Shown piece after piece: positions 12,551 through 54,961 of a stretch of DNA of 64,000 bases (its first letter is position 1; every line of letters begins with the position of its first letter). This DNA is from Salvelinus alpinus. Taxonomy: Eukaryota > Chordata > Actinopteri > Salmoniformes > Salmonidae. The stretch covers positions 31,335,288 to 31,399,287 of the forward strand of contig NC_092090.1 of NCBI RefSeq assembly GCF_045679555.1. Direction: 5' to 3'. Below the pieces are notes generated by a model. It had not been told where the DNA came from and did no database searches. It worked only from the letters and a program-made list of their open reading frames with translations. The position numbers and the translations under genes are program-made.

Positions 12551-12588
12551 TTTAATTTTATTTATTTATTTAACCTTCACTTAACTAG
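12551..12588 (-). mobile_element. Tiny retroposed tail in Tc1 A
   Basis: 38 bases, TTTAATTTTATTT... to ...CTTCACTTAACTAG, are flanked by GCATT on both sides (12546-12550, 12589-12593). The sister element D (near 31271) reads AATGCATT at the target with nothing inserted. The insert is the reverse complement of the CTAGTTAAATAAA-type 3' tail shared by local retroelements. Confidence 0.6.
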
Positions 12589-12918
12589 GCATTAAGAAGG
12601 AAAGAAATTCCCCAAATGAACTTTTAACAAGGCACACCTGTTAATTGAAATGAATTGCAGGTGACTACCTCATGAAGCTGGTTGAGAGAATGCCAAGAGT
12701 GTGCAAAGTTGTCATCAAGGCAAAGGGTGGATACTTTGAAGAATCTCAAATATAAAATATCTTTTGATTTGTTTAGCACTTTTTTGGTTACTACATGATT
12801 CCATATGTGTTATTTCATAGTTTTGATGTCTTCACAATTATTCTACAATGTAGAAACTAGTAAAAATAAAGAAAAACCCTTGAATTAGTAGGTGTGTCCA
12901 AACTTTTGACTGGTACTG

Positions 12919-13842
12919 TATATATATGAGCACTAACTGTCACAAATAGTAACTTGACTCAACTTCATGCTCAAAATAAATGTGTTGTCATGTAGTTGAT
13001 TCACCTGTGTGGAAGCCCATATGTGACCTGTCCATGGTGCTGACAGAGCCAAAACAGCTGTCCCAGACACACCCCTCATCAATTTAGGTGCATGCACCTG
13101 TGCATCCTTTCCAACCAATTCATGTTATTTAATGTACTTTACAAAACCATGCCAAGGAGTCTGTGCAACCCTGCCTCATGGTATACAGCATATACTGCAG
13201 GCTCTCTCCTCATTCCCCTGTGAACATAATTTTAAACAGAACACATTAGGTTGCAATGGCACTCATTCAAGGATCTGTGTTTTAGGCATATAGAAATTCA
13301 GGAGCATTATCGAACACAGAACATGTAAAGTAATTGTCAAGGATCAATGTTGATCTCCCTGTAGCAGTCCTGCTCAAGGAGGAAAATATAAAGAAAGACA
13401 AGGGATTAGGGAGTGCAAGTGTCTTGTCTCAAAGACAGTGGGAGGGGGATGATGAAAGAGAGAGAGGAGGAGGGATGGAGTGTGAGGAGTGTGCGCTCAG
13501 AGAGACTGGTGCTGTCCGTTCAGCACCACAGCTCTCATCTTTCGTTGCATGCCACAAGGGCTGTACGTTTCCCTAATTAAAAGACGGCGTGGATTTGGAA
13601 CTAGGTTTTCAATATATGGAGTCATAGTCTACACACATATTTCATCAACGCTTTTCGGAGGGGTGTTCATCTTTGGTTTTGTGATGTAGCCTAACCATGA
13701 ACATTTAGATTTTTTCCCATCAATTTCTGGGGCAGCCACAGGCTGCTTCTTGCTTTAGCCTACCTTGCAACTATATCAAACATCCGTTGACGCATTGCTT
13801 TATTTTGTATTATTAAAAGTTGGGATTTATCTGAAAGCTTGA
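12919..13842. other. Kcnc1 upstream region and probable 5' leader
   Basis: No gene from 12919 to about 13440. A purine-rich GA stretch (13438-13500) follows and leads towards the kcnc1 start. No TATA box or defined promoter can be pointed to. Transcription probably begins somewhere in 13.2-13.9 kb, but the sequence alone does not fix it. Confidence 0.35.
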
Positions 13843-14013
13843 GTGGAGCCTGTGCTTTTTTGCAAGCTGAATAAAAGAAGTCGGGAAGAAATCTGCCTTC
13901 TCTTTTCCTCTTTCAACTCGAGTTCATGTGTCGGCCAGATCTCACTGCGTTGCCTCGCACATGTTTTGCAATATAATGACTGGAACCTGCTCGAGACATG
14001 CCTAAGCGACGCA

Positions 14014-42650
<28,637 letters not shown>

Positions 42651-44389
42651 GGGGGGTGCACCACAGTCTGACTCTGAATGGGAGAAACCAACGCTTTGGG
42701 AGAAATCCCCCTCTCCAACGTTTCTTGATTCACGGATGGAAGGCTTGACAGGGCCACATTCACAGCGAGGAAGAGAAACAGTAGATACAGAGGTTTCTTA
42801 CAGTGAGCTCACCCATCTCACTTTTGAAGGACAGGTTTTCTCTCAAACATCATGATCGAATACGTCCTTTTTGCTTTTCTTCATTGTTGTTTTTGTATGG
42901 ACTTTTTCTCAATGAAGAACTGTAGGAGAACAGAAAGACAAATAACAAAGGAACATTGGTCTGACATCTTGGCCTGAATGGCCAGAAAGGGTGGAATGAA
43001 ATCAATAAGTAGAGGACAATAAGAATAACTGCTAATGGCATTTATGTCACCCAATACCATCAGTTAAACATTACTCTTTTTATTTAGCATGAGTTGCATG
43101 GTGGACTAGTAAAAAATAAAAATAAACTATAGCTATTACGACTATCCGTATGAAGAATATATTTTTATTTTAACGTTTCATCACTTTTGCATACAATCTA
43201 TGTAGCCAGACTATTAAGGTGTTCAATGACAGAGTGTTTTCTTTTCACATTTCTTCCTCTTTTTCTTTGTGGTACAGAGTACATGTTACCTGGCAGCTCT
43301 GGTCATATTGACCACTATTTCCTAACTAGAGACTTGTAGAAAGATGGAGAATATACATATTTCAGCAAGCTCTCTATGTTGTGAAAAGCTAAAATAACAT
43401 TTGACCTTGTTTATGTTGGCATGCTTGTGATCCTGGATCTTAATGAGAAGAATAATTTAGGCTAAATTAGTAATCTATGTTTCTGTCTACTGCTATACGT
43501 CTAGATGTATACAATCAATTATTTATGGAGAACTTATCATAGTGAACCATTGTTACTTTCACATACTAAATATATACTTTGAACAGTGTTATTTTTTTTA
43601 AAGAAAACTAGAAACAATATCATAAAGAATCTGGTTGAGACAGGTTGTGTCTGACCATCTTTCCCTAACAACCTTTAGCTACTTTGAAAGCAGCAAAAAT
43701 ACATGTATATTTGAAAACATAAAATCATTGTTTGCAATTAAGAACATGGGGGAAATCAACTGCATGCACAATGTTATGCAACATGAAATCAATCGGAAAA
43801 AAGAGTTGAAGAATACAACTCTAGCATGAAATAAATTTTGTATGAAACATGTCAGAGGGGTCTGTATTTCATTGAATGGATTGAATGTATTTCTCCCTTT
43901 CTCTCCTCTGGTGTACCAAGCTTTTTGGAAACCAAAAGGAAGTGAATGGGGGGTCTTAAATAGGAGTGAAATCAAGTCTGAACCCAGAGTGGCCTGGAAG
44001 ATGCATGGCAGAATGCACAGCATGGTGACGACTAAACCCTCAACAACATCTAAAGGGGATTATAAATGAAAGCATGGTTTGAACATACTCATAAGACTTC
44101 TCTTTAAAACAACCTATTTATACAGACAGTCTACACTAAGAGGTGTGATGCATTGGCTAAGCATGGGTGAAGCATGGTCAAACTAGCTGGTTTACCATGG
44201 GATGCCAGCCCGGCGGCACACATTAAACTCCTCTAAAGTTATCTCATCTCTGCTCCTCCCTCTGCACTTTGAGCATCATCCACCATTAACTCTCACCCAA
44301 GCCCTCACCCAGCAGGCCCTCGCCCAGCAGGCCCTCACCCAGCAGGAGCAGGCCCTGGGTAATAACGCTTCTGTCTCTCTTCTCTCTAG

Positions 44390-44505
44390 CATCCCGCCCA
44401 GGCCGGGCCAGGCGATCACAGAACACAGACCAGTCAGTCTGTGTTATGAACCATGGTGTTCCAACCACACTGTGTGTGGGCCACAACGTCCCATCCCCCG
44501 ACTGA
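44390..44505 (+). CDS. Second candidate alternative last exon of kcnc1
   Basis: The acceptor CTCTCTTCTCTCTAG| is excellent. Phase 1 joining gives a 38-residue basic then polar tail (ASRPGRARRSQN...NVPSPD) with a stop at 44503-44505. It lies 1.7 kb beyond exon 4, inside the plausible transcription unit. No recognised homologue. Confidence 0.25.
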
Positions 44506-47500
44506 TAATGCTCTTAGTCTGTTTGTTGTACATAGATGACCAGTGCCAGGGGGGTGCTGATGTGGACAGCTGGACATGCTGCCAGGCCCTGCCCAGCCTT
44601 AAATGTCACCCAGAAGAGTTGTGGTTCTCAAACCTTTCTCATTGGCTGCTGTACCTATGACTGGTTGATTTCATGCTGTTCACACTTGAGTAAGAATGAA
44701 CATTGTGTGTGTGTGTGTGTGTCTTTGTTTGTGTGTGCGTGTGTGTGTACGTGCGTGTATGTGTTTATTGAAGTTTATGTTTGTACTGTATATCTGCTTC
44801 CCTTCCTTGTGTCTGACTTCATGTAACTATGTTGGAGAAAGTCTAATCAAGAGTGTCATTTTGACCCCAGTAACACAGTAATTTTTCCCCTGAGTTAAAG
44901 CTTGCCAAATACTTGTTTTCTGGCTGTTTTTGCCATACCACATCTGAGTTGCCCTTTTCATATATTTACCCTCAACTTTCCTTTGAGAAATATTCAATGC
45001 CCTCACTCTTTACACATTAAGGATTGAGTGTAAGAAAAATGTATTCAGCAAAGTGATCATAACTGCAACAATGACATTTTTTCAGTTTGTTTTTTATGTC
45101 ACAAAATGTCACTTGCCCTAAATTCAACTGTAGTTGTGCTTTATATTAATTTGATATCCCCAGTTATACAAACAATTGACACATTTCTTGCATAAATATG
45201 TATTTGCTGTATGGTACTATGCCTGCAAAGGGAACCTTGCATTTATCAGCAATGGAAAGAAACATTTATTTGAGGTATTTCTTACAAATATTACTCTGTT
45301 ACCTTCATGATACAAGGTGGAAAACTCATCCAGGCAATGTGCTGTGGATTTCATATACAGTACATACAGCACTCAGAGCAATGTACTTCACGTATGTGAC
45401 CATGAGACTAACAGAGATCAAGCACTAACATAAGTCATTACAAAACTGGTTTTGATGGGATAAAAACAAAATGATTACCCATGTTGTAACTACCTAGTAA
45501 ATGACAACTGGTTGGTTGGTTTCTGAACTCTCTTTCAACAGTACTGTATGTGTTACACTTACATGAAACAATATTTCCACAATACTTTCACAAGTGTATA
45601 ATGTTTTCACAAGTTTTGGGCTTTGCTTTTCTAGTTAACTATAGAATATTGACTAATATCTCCATTGTCACTTGGCTTAATGTGTCAAAGAGCCAGGTTA
45701 TTACCAATATGTTGCATGAGAAAGTTGTGGTACTAGATACCATTATTCGCATTGAGATGTGTAAGTGAGAGAGGATGAGGAACAGTTTTCCACTGTTTCC
45801 ATTAACTCAGTCTGAATGGCCATATTATAAAGAAAAATCCACTTTGCTGCAAAGTCGTCACATTTTCCTTTTACCAACTCCCAGGGGATTATTCACCACA
45901 TTATTTCCTACATGGGATTTCAAAACACACAAAAGATACATTACCCCCATAGTTACTGAAGGTTGATAGAATATGATGGAATATATGCATAGTCTACGTA
46001 TACTAATAACCTCTTCATTTGGCTCACAAATGCTCTTAGCATAAGATTGCTGCCACAGACAATATATACACTGCCTGTATAATAAACCATTCAACCAGCG
46101 CTCCAAACTAGACATCAGGTTAAACTTTTGGGTTTGGTAGATAATATCTCTCGCACTGAACAAAAGACCAGTGTATTTCACAATGTAGAACTTGAATTGA
46201 GAATATTTGCTATTTAAATGTTGCTATTTAATCAATAAGGGGTTGGGGTGCACATCTGCATAATGTAAAGAGTTTGTATTTCTAAAGTCAGTTTTTAGAC
46301 CAGACTACTTAGCTCAGTTAACACGGTAAAGAGGAGCCAGCCAAGTAAAGACTTAAAATTCCTCCTATAGGGAACTAGTCAACGTAGACATGAAGCTGTA
46401 TTTACACACTACAACACTGCCATACCAATGCACACTTTTGATCTACAAACACAAACCTATCCAAGAGGTGGAGTGAAGCATGGAACAGTGCAGGCCACAA
46501 TTATGCAACAGGGAGACTCCTCCCTCTTCAATTGTGCCATATTTTAGGGATCAGAGTGTTTACTAAACGTTTGCTATGGGAATTGCATATATTTTCCACC
46601 GTTGTTTTTCTTAGCAGCAAACAACACTACAGTGTACCATATACTCCAACATCTTGCAAAATATATGACAAATTAGGTAGAAAGATGTTCAGTAGTGAAT
46701 GCAACTAACCAACTTTAGTGCTGAGGTTGGTTATTGTTTGAAGTTAGTGCTTGTATAAGAAGAGGTTTTAAGATGATAAAATAACTGCCTGTGTGAACAT
46801 ACGATCTGCATTGTTCACACAACTCAGTCTATGTTGGAAGAATGCCAGCTGTTTGTTTTGATTTGTCATGCCCCATCTGTCGACCAACACAGGTACATAT
46901 TCTTATGTTCCCTTTCAAGATATGTATTCTAGCTGAGCTTTTCTGGATGATCCTTACAAAAAGAACCACATAAATAAAATGTAAAAAAGTAATGAAATAA
47001 ATTATCTCTGTTTGTCTTTGTGCTTATATGTTTTGTTTTAGTGAATCATTTCTTTTTTTTTTTTTATCTCTCACATACACACTTCTATCTGAACAGCGCA
47101 TGTTTTGAATGTTTATTACATCCATATACTCTCTGCAATCGGCTTGACGCTCTGGTCCTGTTCCCATGGAAACCATCTGCACAGGAGGACACATCAGAAC
47201 TTTGGAGGAAAAAATTACATTCATTTTGGTACACATGTAATCAGATGATTGTGTCAGACCACCTTGAGAGAGGAGAGTCAGTCAAAGTAATCTGATAAAC
47301 ACATACACATTTAGCCTAAGCAGTATCCAGACGAATACGATATGACCTCAGAGGTGCTGCACCTGAAAACAAACAGAGAAACTCTCCCACACATAGTCAC
47401 ACAAACACACCTACAACGGTTGAGTCACTGTTAAAGTTACAAGAAACCCACAGTAGTAGTAAATGTACTTGAAAAATACATGTGGATGCTGTGAGACAAG

Positions 47501-48314
47501 CAAAGCATATGCCCTGTATTAAACCATTGAACTTGGCAAGATAGTTTCTATTGTTTAGCAGTCACTACCATCAGCCTATCCAGATGATTTAGTGGTTCAG
47601 TGTACTCTATATGGCACTCTGACAATGGGCCAGGGCAAGGGAAATACTAGGGTCTTGCCAAACTTCCAGGGCCCTGATATACAGCTACTGCAGCATAACA
47701 AGGCCTGTGAATCACTGGAGTAGAATCTATCTGTGTGGCAATTACACTGTTTGTAAATTAGCTAGTTAATCTCATTTGCGTGACTGGTTCCGTAATATAC
47801 ATGATTTTGAGTGTGATGTACTGTGTTCACACAATTCATTTGGAATTGTATAAAAGTTCTGTTTCTCTTGTTTTTATTACACTGAGGACATCCACCCGAG
47901 GATCCAAGGTTGTCTCGCTGTGTGTTTGCTTGGTTATTTATTTGGTTGTTTGGTTGATTATTTCTTCGTGTCAGTATCTACTCTGTATCGTTGCCAAATG
48001 TATCCCTACATTAAATCACCAATGGACATGCAGGTGCAGTTATTGTACATGTTCCAGGTGTTTGGCCCTAATTTCAATTGAATGGCTGAATACATTTGCC
48101 CTGGAGGGCAGCACTGTGCAGTCCAGTGTTATGAGTTCCTTTCTGTGTTGGTGAGCTTTGATCATGGACAGGAAGGCCAGGTCTCCATCACTGGCAGAAA
48201 TAGGCACCATGGCAACCTAATTACCTAACAGGGCTTGTTACCAAGGCAACACAAGCATGATCATCTCTCAAGGGCAGCACATTTTCCCACCCTTTTATTC
48301 TACATGATTTTCGT

Positions 48315-48415
<101 letters not shown>

Positions 48416-49439
48416 CTCTCTCTCTGTAGATGTTTCAATGTCTCCCTTCTGTCTCTCTGTGTTTTCACACTGGCTATTGATATCATTTTCTTTACTTTAC
48501 CCATCTGTGGCTTAGCATTCTCAATATCTTTGTTTGTGTTATGTCATTATTGTGCTGCTGTACACACAGGTTTTTTTCTTTTTTTGTAAGACAGGGAAAG
48601 GATTGACAGTGTCACACAGAGATGGACACACAACACAGACTATTACGCATGTCCCATTATAACAGGACTCCTGCTGTACTGTTGGTAACTCTGTCCACAT
48701 GGCCGCATATTTGATATAAAACAATGTTGTACTACATACATACTGTACATTCAATAAAAACACAGCTATCTCGTGGGATTGAAAGAGCCACATGTTTTCG
48801 TATTCTAAACTGCTCCCATAACTCCAAAAGCACTTTTACCACTTGCATGGCAATTTAAACAAGTTTGTCCCATGTTTTGTAGATACTCCATGACAGTTAC
48901 TGAGTGATTGCATTCTCTGGGCTGGGAGGGAAGGAAAGCAGGGAGAGGGAGTTGAGACCGTTGTCTCATCTAGAAGAGACTCTCTCATCCCTTTTGCCTA
49001 TTTCTGCACTATAAATAACAGACTCTCAGATCTGTGTTCCCCATCGGCTGCTGTATCACTACACTGACTGTTCCTCTGAGAGGAACATAGGGATGTGAGC
49101 CATAGCGATAGAAGACTCATCATGGATATACCCGTTTTGGCATGAACATTACCATTGAGGGCTTCCACCATGCTTCCGCCATTTTGAAGTAGTCAAAGTA
49201 GTCGACTGGGTCGGAATTACTTTGGGTTGTAGCCTCAATGGCGCTGCCCATGCTGTCACAGATGCTATAATCTCACAGATATAAAGATGAGAAGGATATT
49301 GACCTCATCCCGTCAGTAGAGGATGCTTGGTCGCTCTTTAAAAGTGCTTCCCTCACCATCTTAAATAAGCATGCCCCATTCAAAAAATCTAGAACTAAGA
49401 ACAGATATAGCCCTTGGTTCACCCCAGACCTGACTCCCC

Positions 49440-51737
49440 TTGACCAGCACAAAAACATCCTGTGGCGTTCTGCATCAGCATCGAATAGCCCCCGAGATAT
49501 GCAACTTTTCAGGGAAGTCAGGAACCAATATACTCACAGTAAGGAAAGCTAAGGCTAGCTTTTTCAAACAGAAATTTGCATCCTGTAGCACTAATTCCAA
49601 AAAGTTTTTGGACACTGTAAAGTCCATGGAGAATAAGAGGACCTCCTCCCAGCTGCCCACTGCACTGAGGATGGGAAACATTGTCACCACCAATAAATCT
49701 ACGATAATTGATCATTTAAATAAGCATTTTTCTACGGCTGGCAATGTTTTCCAACTGGCTACCCCTACCCCGGCCAACATCTCAGCACCCCCTGCAGCAA
49801 CTTGCCCAACCCCCCCCCCCCCCCCCCCCCGCTGCTCCTTCACCAAAATCCAGACAGCTGATGTTCTGAAAGAGCTGCAAAATCTGGATCCCTGCAAATC
49901 AGCTGGGCTAGACAATCTGGACCCTCTCTTTCTAAAATTATCCGCCGAAATTGTGGCAACCCCTATTACTAGCCTATTAAACCTCTATTTTGTATCGTCT
50001 GAGATCCCCAAAGATTGGAAAGCTGCCGCGGTCATCCCCCTCTTCAAAGTGGGAGACGCTCTAGACCCAAACTGTTATAGACCTATATCCATCCTGCCCT
50101 GCCTTTCTAAAATCTTTGAAAGCCATGTTAACAAACAGATTATCTGTCAGGTTTTGGCCAAGACTGTTTGGGTTTTGGTCACTAGATGTCCCCATTGCAC
50201 CTTTTTTGTACCTTTTGTTTTTTCTTGCTCTAATTATTGTTTGCACCTGTGGGTCGTTCCCTTGTTAGTATTTAAACCCTGTGTGTTCCTCAGTTCCTTG
50301 CTCAGTGTTTGTAAGTTAGCACCCAGCCCCAGCCCAAGCCTTGTTTTATACAGATATTTCTCTTGTTGGATTTTCCAGAGGTTCTCTGGTTTAGTTCTTG
50401 TGTATTATTTGAGTAGTCTTTTGAGGTTTGTTTTTCCCTGCTGTTTTTTACCACTTTGTGGAGTTTCTTTTGTATTTTGGAGGATTTCCATTTTGTGCCT
50501 CTTGGCTTTATTTTTGGACATTGTGGATTTAGTTTCTTTGCCTGAAGATTTTGTTCTTTAATTAAACCACCATCTCTAGTACTGCTGTGTCTGCCTCATC
50601 TTCTGGGTTCTGACGATTATTAGTGACTGTTTCTCGCACCGGGTCCTGACATTATCGACCATTTCGAATCCCACCGTACCTTCTCCACTTTTCCGAGCTG
50701 GTCATGGGTGCACCTCAGCCACGCTCAAGGTCCTAAACGATATCATAACCACCATCAATAAGACAGTACTGTGCAGCCGCCTTAATCGACCTGGCCAAGG
50801 CTTTCGACTCTGTCAATCACCGCATTCTTATCGGCAGACTCAATAGCCTTGGCTTCTCAAATGACTGCCTCGCCTGGTTCACCAACTACTTCTCAGATAG
50901 AGTTCAGTGTGTCAAATCAGAGGGCCTGTTGTCCGGACCTCTGGCAGTCTCTATGGGGGTGCCACAGGGTTCAATTCTCGAGCCGACTCTTTTCTCTGTA
51001 TACATCAATGATGTCGCTCTTGCTGCTGGTGATTCTCTGATTTACCTCTACGCAGACGACACCATACTGTATACATCTGGCCCTTCTTGGACACCGTGCT
51101 AACAAACCTCCAAACGAGCTTCAATGCCATACAACACTCCTTCCGTGGCCTCCAACTGCTTTTAAATGCAAGTAAAACTAAGTGTATGCTCTTCAACCGA
51201 TTGCTGCCCGCACCCTCCCGTCCGACTGGCATCACTACTCTGGACGGTTCTGATTTAGAATATGTGGACAACTACAAATACCTAGGTGTCTGGTTAGACT
51301 GTAAACTCTCCTTCCAGACTCACATTAAGCATTTCCAATCCAAAATTAAATCTAGAATCGGCTTCCTATTTCGCAACAAAGCCTCCTTCACTCATGCTGC
51401 CAAACATACCCTCGTAAAACTGACTATCCTACCGATCCTCGACTTCGGCGATGCCATTTACATAATAGCCTCCAACACTCTACTCAGCAAACTGGATGTA
51501 GTCTATCACAGTGCCATCCGTTTTGTCACCAAAGGCCCATATACTACCCACGACTGCAACCTGTATGCTCTCGTTGGCTGGCCCTCACTACACATTCGTC
51601 GCCAAACCCACTGGCTCCAGGTCATCTATAAGTCTTTGCTAGGTAAAGCCCCGTCTTATCTCAGCTCACTGGTCACCATAGCAACACCCACCCGTAGCAC
51701 ACGCTCCAGCAGGTATATTTCACTGGTCACCCCCTAA
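49440..51737 (+). pseudogene. Broken LINE reverse transcriptase
   Basis: One frame runs from 49440 into the inserted element at 50145, so the open frame ends in foreign sequence. RT motifs resume in other frames after 50652, with frameshifts before YADD and again near 51090. A run of 21 C (49810-49830) lies in the N-terminal part. The C-terminal 216 codons (51087-51737) are still open. The copy cannot make a full protein. Confidence 0.8.
50145..50651 (+). mobile_element. TG...CA element 4 (solo-LTR-like)
   Basis: 507 bp, starting TGTCAGGTTTTGG and ending CGGGTCCTGACA, with TTATC duplicated at 50140-50144 and 50652-50656. The inverted ends TGTCAGG/CCTGACA resemble those of elements 1-3 but the interior differs. 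An ATTAAA near 50562 sits close to the 3' end, as in an LTR. Confidence 0.82.
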
Positions 51738-52255
51738 GCCAACACTTCATTTGGCCGCCTTTCCTTCCAGTTCTCTGCTGCCAATGACTGGAACGAATTG
51801 CAAAAATCACTGATGCTGGAGTCTATATCTCCCTCTCTAACTTTAAGCATCAGCTGTCAGAGCAGCTTACCTATCACTGTACCTGTACACAGCCAATCTG
51901 TAAATACCACACCCAACTACCTCATCCACATATTGTTACTTATCCTCTTGCTCTTTTGCACCCCAGTATCTCTACTTGCACATCATCATCTGCACATCTA
52001 TCACTCCAGTGTTAACGCTAAATTGTAATTATTTCGCCTCCATGGCCTATTTATTGACTTACCTCCCTACTCTTCTACATTTGCACACACTGTACATAGA
52101 CTTTTCTATTGTTTTATTGACTGTACGTTTGTTTATATGTAACTCTGTGTTTTTTTTTTTGTCGCACTGCTTTGCTTTATCTTGGCCAGGTTGCAGTTGT
52201 AAATGAAAACTGGTTCTCAACTGGCCTACCTGGTTAAATAAAGGTGAAATAAAAC

Positions 52256-53904
<1,649 letters not shown>

Positions 53905-54510
53905 TGTCTGGTGCAGTAAGTGTGTATTTGTATTTGTATTTATTATGGATCCCCATTATTCATTACGAAATGTAGTTGAGGTTTATGGTTTAGGGAATGA
54001 TTTGTCCCAAATACAATGCTTTTAGTTTTGTAAATATTTAGGACTAACTTAGACCTTGCTACCCATTCTAAAACTAACTGCAGCTCTTTGTTAAGTGCTG
54101 CAGTCATTTCAGTCGCTGTAGAAGCTGACGTGTATAGTGTTGAGTCATCCGCATACATAGACACACTGGCCTTACTCATGTCGTTAGTAAAGATTGAAAA
54201 AAGCAAGGAGCCTAAACAGCCACCCTGGGGAATTCCTGCTTCATTTCCGTGTGTAAGTTGACTATGCAAACAATTTGGAATTACCAACACATGAATGTTT
54301 TTTATAAAAACAAGAAGCGATGCAGTAAGTCTTTCCTCAACTCTTAGCCAAAAGAGACTGGCATGCATAGTATTGATATTAGCCTTCTGGGCAAGCTGCA
54401 GCTTAACTAGGTCCTTCTTTGCTGCACTTGACCATATGACTGGACAATAATCAAGGTAAGATAAAAGTAGAGCCTGCAGAACCAGCTCAAGAGGTGCAGC
54501 CTTCAAGTTG
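53905..54510 (-). mobile_element. Rearranged non-LTR retrotransposon fragment
   Basis: On the minus strand one open frame (54506-53943) carries first a C-terminal retroelement piece (LSYLDYCPVIWSSA, INTMHASLFWLRVEERLTA) and then an RT piece (GIPQGGCLGSLLF, SMYADDSTLYTSAS). In intact LINEs the YADD motif precedes the LDYC region, so the order is inverted by a rearrangement near 54235. The TTTGTATTTGTATTTATTA stretch near 53925 looks like the element's end. Confidence 0.75.
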
Positions 54511-54696
54511 TCTCACATTATGAGCAAACAAGAGAAAGTCAATTATCTAAAAAGAATTTCACTTTTTGTCTGGTTTTAAAGCATAGGAGTTGACATGATG
54601 TCACTATGTTCTGCAAGTATACGTTACACATTCAGGAAACGACATGCTATGCTCTCCCTGTGTCTCTGTTTATTATTCTGCAGGAGATCTATCCTC

Positions 54697-54957
54697 ACCA
54701 GTCTCAACTTCAACAGTGGAGAGGCGACTCTGGGATGCTGCCTTCTAGGCAGAGTTCCTCTGTCCAGTGTCTGTGTTCTTTTGCCCATCTTAACCTTTTA
54801 TTGTTATTGGCCAGCCTGAGATATGGCTTTGTTTTTGCAACTCTGCCTAGAAGGCCAGCATCCTGGAGTTGCCTCTTCACTGTTTACATTGAGACTGGTG
54901 TTTTGCAGGTACAATTTAATGAAGCTGCCAGTGACCCCAAACTTTTTAACGGTAGTG
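54697..54957. mobile_element. Fold-back Tc1 relic
   Basis: Arms 54697-54756 and 54839-54899 are near-complementary (ACCAGTCTCAAC... against ...GAGACTGGT; CTTCTAGGCAGAGTT against AACTCTGCCTAGAAGG) around an 82-base loop. The loop and right arm read as reversed Tc1 transposase sequence. The right end CCCCAAACTTTTTAACGGTAGTG followed by TA is a Tc1-type terminus. Confidence 0.75.
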
Positions 54958-54961
54958 TACG

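Larger units (their letters stand above)
8683..12918 (-). mobile_element. Tc1-like transposon A (outer element of nest)
   Basis: The terminal inverted repeats CAGTACCAGTCAAAAG at 8683 and CTTTTGACTGGTACTG ending at 12918 are flanked by TA on both sides, as expected for Tc1/mariner insertion. Subterminal repeats, including the ACATTGTAGAATAAT/ATTATTCTACAATGT pair, match as well. Fragments of a transposase read on the minus strand; one at 9218-9421 gives [18 protein letters not shown]. The frame is heavily degenerate and the element is dead. Removing the inserts at 9425-11793, 11927-12364 and 12551-12588 leaves about 1.4 kb, normal for the family. Confidence 0.9.
49285..52255 (+). mobile_element. 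Non-LTR retrotransposon, split by a TG...CA element
   Basis: A 5'-truncated LINE. From left to right it has a linker/early RT region (LQNLDPCKSAGLDNLDP), RT motifs (YRPISILPCLSKIFE, LAKAFDSVNH, MGVPQGSIL, YADDTILYT), a C-terminal region (YKYLGVWLDCKLSFQTHIKH) and a 3' UTR ending GGTTAAATAAAGGTGAAATAAAA. The 507-bp insert at 50145-50651 interrupts it. Its clade is probably CR1/L2/Rex1-like; this could not be resolved by eye. Short copies of the 3' end occur at 3920-4196 and 18652-18728. Confidence 0.88.

Noticed and set aside
13843-14013. In-frame extension upstream of kcnc1 MGQGDEN that resembles an inactivation-ball peptide
   Set aside because: The frame is open but starts with GTG, and no ATG occurs before 14014. 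Family members start at MGQGD. It is treated as 5' leader.
44536-44826. 96-codon frame suggesting a small secreted Cys-rich protein
   Set aside because: It runs into a GT-rich repeat that yields Cys-Val residues. It has no signal peptide or homology and was not supported.
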